A stretch of DNA of 9,178 bases from Acidobacteriota bacterium (lineage in GTDB: Bacteria; Acidobacteriota; Terriglobia; Terriglobales; Acidobacteriaceae). The notes under the pieces are model-generated. The model saw nothing but the letters and a program-made list of their open reading frames with translations. It made no database searches and had not been told where the DNA came from. This document shows positions 5,493 to 9,178 of this stretch, one piece after another (position 1 is the stretch's first letter; each line of letters begins with the position of its first letter). The stretch spans positions 1-9,178 of the forward strand of contig JANXQR010000705.1 of the NCBI GenBank assembly GCA_025353435.1, in the 5' to 3' direction. The position numbers and the translations under genes are program-made.

Positions 5493-5535
5493 CCATTTCA
5501 AAATGAATTAAGAGATATCGAGAAACATTTGGCGC

Positions 5536-6420
5536 CTACTTACGCGCGGGCGGCGGAACTGAGCGACCTTTGTTATTGGCGGGCGGGGTGGTTACTGGCT
5601 TCCTCTCCGCCCGTGGATGCACGGTCTGCTGGCAGAGGAGCGAATCCTGGCCGCGGGCAATCCCGGTGTTTGAAGCTGGCACGGAACATAGGCGCTGCTT
5701 CATCACTTCGGCATCCTTGCCGCTCACGAGTTCCGTGCGATCGAGGCCGCTGAGGTTGTCGATGTCATAACGGAAGACGTAATCCTGTGGGTCCTTCTGC
5801 GTTCCGTAGTCGTAGTGTGCCCAGCTTGCGAGCATCTGCACGCCGTTCGGCTCAGGCAGCGCCGCGTAGACCTGGGTGAGGTTCACGCCCTCAGGAACAG
5901 TGCTGGTCCACACAGGAACACCCTGCGCGCCACGAATCCACCGCGGCACGATAAGGTGCTGGCGGATGTCGTAATGAAATGCCGTGAAGTAGGTAGTGGC
6001 GGCACACTCGCGACAGTCGTCGTAGAGCATAGTGATTTCCGGCGGCAAGCCTGGCGCGAACTCCATCCAATCGAGCCAGCGGAGATTTACGCCTTTCAGG
6101 AGCGGCGTGGCCGTGTGCTGTGTGAGCGAGACGCTCCACATGTCGAAGGTGTCGGTCGCAGGAGATGAGTCTGGCGCGTGGCGCAAAGTAGTAACTACCA
6201 GGGCTGCATCATAGAGCACGCCTATCTCACGAATGGCGGTCCACTTATCGGCGTCGAGGCTGCGAGTTACCCAGACGATAACTGGCTGATCCTTTTCGGA
6301 GTGGAAGTCGACCCAGTGAAACGTGTCCTGTTCCGCCGAGGCAGAAAGAGCGCTGACGATCAGCAGGGCGAGCATGACAAGAGCACGACGCAGCATGACA
6401 ACTGAAGGGGGAATGCGCAA
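5536..6420 (-). CDS. Secreted hypothetical protein with CxxC motif
   Basis: The 294-residue product begins with a signal peptide (RR at 11-12, hydrophobic 13-25, ASA before E30), so it is exported or periplasmic. No known family is recognised. The body is rich in Trp, Tyr and Asp and looks like beta structure. It has DDCRECAATTYF with C136 and C139, and two later cysteines, C245 and C263, near the end. Four cysteines in an exported protein suggest two disulfides or a metal/redox CxxC site. The last 30 residues are Pro/Lys/Arg-rich and probably disordered. The start is taken as TTG at 6420: AGGAG (6430-6426) sits 5 bases before it and overlaps the UbiD stop. An ATG eight codons later would shorten the n-region. 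The 9-base gap to the decarboxylase gene indicates co-translation. Confidence 0.8.
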   Translation of the reverse strand: MRIPPSVVMLRRALVMLALLIVSALSASAEQDTFHWVDFHSEKDQPVIVWVTRSLDADKWTAIREIGVLYDAALVVTTLRHAPDSSPATDTFDMWSVSLTQHTATPLLKGVNLRWLDWMEFAPGLPPEITMLYDDCRECAATTYFTAFHYDIRQHLIVPRWIRGAQGVPVWTSTVPEGVNLTQVYAALPEPNGVQMLASWAHYDYGTQKDPQDYVFRYDIDNLSGLDRTELVSGKDAEVMKQRLCSVPASNTGIARGQDSLLCQQTVHPRAERKPVTTPPANNKGRSVPPPARK

Positions 6421-6430
6421 TAAATCTCCT
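6421..6430 (-). promoter_or_regulatory. Ribosome binding site deciding a TTG start
   Basis: Minus strand TGAGGAGATTTATTG: the UbiD stop TGA contributes the A of AGGAG, and TTG follows after 5 bases. The site favours TTG over the downstream ATG, which has no comparable sequence, and suggests coupling to UbiD translation. Confidence 0.55.
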
Positions 6431-8091
6431 CAGAGCCCGAGTTTTGACCAAATTGCGTCGACGCGCGACTTAGTGGCAGTGTCCATTTCAATCATCGCGG
6501 GCCATGGGCGTTCGAAACCTTCGGCTTTCCATTTGCGCGTGGCGTCGATGCCCATCTTGCTGCCGTAATTGGGGAGGCGCGAGGCGTGATCGAGTGAGTC
6601 GATTGGGCCCATGGTGAATTGAATGTCGCGTTCGGGGTCGATGTTGTTAGTCACGCGGAGCACCACTTCGCCGACATCCTGGACGTCGCAATCTTCATCG
6701 ACGACGATGATGCACTTGGTGAACATGGCCTGGCCGAGGGACCAGATGGCGCTCATGACTTTGCGCGCCTGGCCGGGATAACTCTTCTTGATGGAGACCA
6801 GCATGAGGTTGTGGAAGACGCCTTCGACGGGCAGGTGTACGTCGACGATTTCGGGGATGGTCATCTTCATCGCGGGGAGGAAAATGCGCTCGACGGCCTT
6901 GCCCATCCACGCGTCTTCCATGGGCGGCTTGCCCACGATTGTCGCCGCGTAGATTGGATCTTTGCGATGGGTGATGCAGGTGAGGTGGAAGACGGGGTAC
7001 TGGTCGGTCATGGTGTAGAAACCGGTGTGGTCGCCGAAGGGGCCTTCGCTGCGCAATTCGCCGAGTTCAACGTAGCCCTCGAGAATGATTTCGGCGTGCG
7101 CGGGGACTTCGAGATCGACGGTCTCGCACTTGACGATCTCGACGGATTTGCCGCGCAGGAAGCCGGCGATCATGAACTCCTCGACCTCAGGTGGGGCGGG
7201 AACGATGGCAGAGAACGTAGTCGCGGGATCGGTGCCGATGGCTACTGCGACTTCAAGCCGCGAGCCTTTGAGATTGCCGAATGCGACTTGCGGCAGGCCA
7301 CCAATGGGGCCGTCGGGCACGCTGACTGCGCCGCCTGCGGACTCGGCCATGGCTGCTACGCGGGCGGATTTGGTGTTGCTGGATGAGGCTGATGATGCGG
7401 CGGCGCGAAGGGCTTCGCGATAATGTTCCGCAGCAACTTTCTGGCGCTGCCAATGCATGCCGGTGGTCTGGCCGTCGTAGACCTGCATGCGATACATGCC
7501 GATGTTGCGCTTGCCGGTGACGGGATTGCGCGTGTGCACGCAAGGGAGGGTGATGAATCGGCCGCCGTCATGCGGCCAGCATTTGAGGATGGGGAACTGC
7601 GTGAGGTCGAAGTTGTCGCGCAGAATCACTTCCTTACACCGGGCATCTTTTGCACTGACAGTCTTGGGAAATGCCGAGGTGAGGGCGCCGAGTTGAGGGA
7701 GCATCTTGAGCTTGTCGAAGAGGCCTTCGGGAGCCTTCACGTTCATGAGTCCGCTGATGCGCTCGGCAATTTCCTCGACGCGATCGACACCAAGCGCAAG
7801 CGCCATGCGGCGTTCACTGCCGAACTGGTTGATGAAGACTTTGTGGCCGGGATGACCTTTGATGTTTTCGAAGAGGAGCGCGGGGCCGCCGGGTGCGTAT
7901 TTCTCCGCAGGCGTGCTTCCCTTCCCTTGAGAGCGTGAACCGGCCTTCGACATGCGGTCGGTGATCTCGGTGATTTCAAGCTCGGGCGAAACTTCTTCGC
8001 GGATACGCTTGAGCTCGCCGTGCTTTTCGAGGGTCTTGATCCAATCGCGCAGGTCGTCGTAGGCCAAAGCCGTTTGCTCTCCTGCTTTCAT
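6430..8091 (-). CDS. UbiD-family prFMN-dependent decarboxylase
   Basis: The 553-residue protein matches UbiD decarboxylases along its length. It has an N-terminal YDDLRDWIKTLEKHGEL segment, NIGMYRMQ (196-203), HWQRQKVAAEHY (213-224), VAVAIGTDPATTFSA (281-295), the signature EGPFGDHTGFY (349-359), HRKDPIYAATIVG (375-387) and NYGSKMGIDATRKW (508-521). R201 and E349 are candidates for the conserved Arg/Glu catalytic set. The family (de)carboxylates aromatic or unsaturated acids using prenylated FMN made by UbiX. In bacteria it often serves ubiquinone or menaquinone synthesis, but substrate cannot be read here and no ubiX is in the window. Residues 228-268 form an Ala/Ser-rich insert. ATG at 8091 lacks a clear ribosome binding site; a TTG at codon 9, after AGGAGAG, is an alternative start. 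Confidence 0.92.
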   Translation of the reverse strand: MKAGEQTALAYDDLRDWIKTLEKHGELKRIREEVSPELEITEITDRMSKAGSRSQGKGSTPAEKYAPGGPALLFENIKGHPGHKVFINQFGSERRMALALGVDRVEEIAERISGLMNVKAPEGLFDKLKMLPQLGALTSAFPKTVSAKDARCKEVILRDNFDLTQFPILKCWPHDGGRFITLPCVHTRNPVTGKRNIGMYRMQVYDGQTTGMHWQRQKVAAEHYREALRAAASSASSSNTKSARVAAMAESAGGAVSVPDGPIGGLPQVAFGNLKGSRLEVAVAIGTDPATTFSAIVPAPPEVEEFMIAGFLRGKSVEIVKCETVDLEVPAHAEIILEGYVELGELRSEGPFGDHTGFYTMTDQYPVFHLTCITHRKDPIYAATIVGKPPMEDAWMGKAVERIFLPAMKMTIPEIVDVHLPVEGVFHNLMLVSIKKSYPGQARKVMSAIWSLGQAMFTKCIIVVDEDCDVQDVGEVVLRVTNNIDPERDIQFTMGPIDSLDHASRLPNYGSKMGIDATRKWKAEGFERPWPAMIEMDTATKSRVDAIWSKLGL

Positions 8092-8195
8092 GTTAAGGCT
8101 TGGAGTCGCGCCTCATCGGTCCGGAGTCTCAGCCTCGCCACCGTATCGAAGTTTCTTCGGAAGGAAGAAGATCACGCTGATCGGACCTGGATAGG
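8092..8195 (-). other. 104-base spacer between DedA-rhodanese and UbiD genes
   Basis: No promoter close to consensus and no terminator is visible. It contains GATCA-GCG-TGATC and TTCTTC-N5-GAAGAA inverted repeats on the minus strand. Neither has a T-tract, so read-through from the upstream gene is likely, possibly with processing. Confidence 0.35.
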
Positions 8196-9176
8196 TCAGG
8201 CCTGCGCTTTGATTTGCACCAATGTGTCCTCTGGGATGACGGGCGGAATCGCGTCCATGGGGAAGCCGAGGCGCTTCCACTCGTCGAAGCCGCCGCGGAG
8301 AGGGCGGATGCGCTCGATGCCCAGCTTGTGAAGCTTCATGGCGGTGATGGCGGCCGTCGCCTCGTTAGGGCAGGTGCAATAGAGGATGACGTCGCGGTCG
8401 AGAGGAATCTCATGGATGCGTGCAGCCAGGTCTTCAGGAGAGACATGAAGAGCGCCGGGCAGGGTGAATGGATCTGGCAGCAATTCCAGCGGATGGCGGA
8501 GGTCAACGATGTAGACCGGCTCGCCGTTGTCGAGCTGGCGCTTCAGCTCTTCGGGCTCCAAACGCGATGCGACGAGGCGGCGAAGGACGAGGCGACGGCG
8601 ATACACGCGCGCCAGGAAGAAGCCGAGAATCCCAAGCAAGAGCAAACCGCCGGAGAAGCGGCCGACCAGGTTCAGCAGGTTCGGATCGCGCTTCAGAGCG
8701 TCGCCAAACATGCGGCCCGCGAAGAGGACGGTAGTCAGCCAGATGGTGCAACCGAAGAAGTCGAACAGCAGGAACTCGGCATAGGGCATGCCGTTCTGGC
8801 CGGCCACCGGCGAGCTGAGTGACGCCAGTCCTGGGACAAACTTGGCGAAAAGCAGCGTGACGCGGCGGCGGGTTCCGAAGGAGGTTTGGGTCCGCCGAAC
8901 ACAAATTGTGGGCTCAAGCGACATCTTGCACAGAAGGCGCATGACATGATGGCCGTAGCGCTTGCCCACAAAGAACCATGTGCTGTCAGAGATGAGGCAA
9001 GCCGCGATCCCGACCAGCAATGCAGTCGTGAAGCTGAGCTCGCGCTCTGCGGAGAGCGCACCCGCCGCCAGCAGCACGGGCGTGGCCGGCAGCGGAACCC
9101 CAAGTTGCTCTACGAGCACCCAGGCGAACAGCAGGAGATAGCCGTAGGTTAGGAGGATATGAGTGGGTAGTTCCAT
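8196..9176 (-). CDS. DedA-family membrane protein fused to a rhodanese domain
   Basis: Residues 1-195 are a DedA/VTT membrane domain. Hydrophobic segments lie at about 8-42, 50-72, 133-155 and 175-192, with EQLGVPLPATPVLLAAGA near the start. The family motif is FAKFVPGLASLSSPVAG (110-126), where Lys112 replaces the more usual Arg. Residues 203-308 are a cytoplasmic rhodanese: IVDLRHP (223-229), LPGALHVSPEDL (239-250), the active loop LYCTCPNEAT (265-274) with C267 aligned to the usual nucleophile and C269 close by, and RGGFDEW (294-300). DedA proteins affect membrane potential, lipid flipping and envelope stress. Rhodaneses carry sulfane sulfur. Fusions of the two occur in several bacteria. 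The full gene fits, but ATG at 9176 touches the window edge, so its ribosome binding site and any earlier start are unseen. It leads the UbiD gene by 104 bases. Confidence 0.92.
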   Translation of the reverse strand: MELPTHILLTYGYLLLFAWVLVEQLGVPLPATPVLLAAGALSAERELSFTTALLVGIAACLISDSTWFFVGKRYGHHVMRLLCKMSLEPTICVRRTQTSFGTRRRVTLLFAKFVPGLASLSSPVAGQNGMPYAEFLLFDFFGCTIWLTTVLFAGRMFGDALKRDPNLLNLVGRFSGGLLLLGILGFFLARVYRRRLVLRRLVASRLEPEELKRQLDNGEPVYIVDLRHPLELLPDPFTLPGALHVSPEDLAARIHEIPLDRDVILYCTCPNEATAAITAMKLHKLGIERIRPLRGGFDEWKRLGFPMDAIPPVIPEDTLVQIKAQA

Positions 9177-9178
9177 GG

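Larger units (their letters stand above)
4883..5535. other. Gene-poor stretch with scattered inverted repeats
   Basis: I find no supported gene. A minus-strand frame at 5016-5276 (86 codons) has no ribosome binding site or motif. Visible structure: CCCCGG...CCGGGG around 5050-5072; the hairpin at 5208-5237; a repeated TTTCGAGTTG at 5371 and 5443; TATCAAC (5402-5408) complementary to GTTGATA (5449-5455); and a small hairpin at 5477-5492 downstream of the secreted-protein gene. Confidence 0.35.

Noticed and set aside
6619..7386. Plus-strand 255-codon open frame
   Set aside because: It is a shadow of the UbiD gene and has extreme Asp/Gly/His content.
8214..8822. Plus-strand 202-codon open frame
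   Set aside because: It is antisense to the DedA-rhodanese gene, whose domains are unambiguous.

Overview
The window is about 9.2 kb of bacterial DNA of moderately high GC. Protein style suggests an Acidobacteriota genome, probably class Terriglobia: a DedA-rhodanese fusion, a UbiD decarboxylase with an alanine/serine-rich insert, Ig-like repeat remnants, and an IS91 element with its own tyrosine recombinase. This is a judgement from sequence style; there is no rRNA or marker gene to prove it. Every protein or tRNA gene I can support lies on the minus strand.

Left part (1-1430): the N-terminal 294 codons of a secreted multicopper oxidase/cupredoxin protein run off the left edge. Upstream is an AT-rich region with a possible promoter and operator, then about 230 bases of unassigned sequence.

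Decayed mobile region (1430-3110): a 47-codon scrap of an Ig-like adhesin repeat abuts a degenerate IS91-family element. Its tyrosine recombinase is complete except for one in-frame TGA. Its transposase keeps only the zinc-binding N-terminus, with two cysteines lost, and lacks the HUH/Y2 catalytic part. The two genes overlap by ATGA. The recombinase start codon and ribosome binding site sit in a short inverted repeat.

Middle (3110-5535): a complete tRNA-Gln(CUG) gene has a near-consensus sigma70 promoter. Around it are gene-poor stretches rich in inverted repeats, including a strong hairpin cluster at 3910-4005. There is a clear terminator at 4239-4268, a CRP-like palindrome beside a C10 tract, and one small winged-helix-like gene (4508-4882).

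Right part (5536-9176): three genes are probably co-transcribed leftward. These are a DedA membrane protein fused to a rhodanese, 104 nt, a UbiD-family prFMN decarboxylase, 9 nt, and a secreted protein with a CxxC motif that starts at TTG. UbiD enzymes commonly serve quinone biosynthesis. The membrane sulfurtransferase and the exported protein suggest an envelope or respiratory setting, but no direct functional link can be read from the sequence.

I found no CRISPR array, phage module, recognisable defence system or clearly undescribed multi-gene system. The most unusual items are the IS91-plus-recombinase remnant, the hairpin cluster, and the UbiD/secreted-CxxC gene pair.
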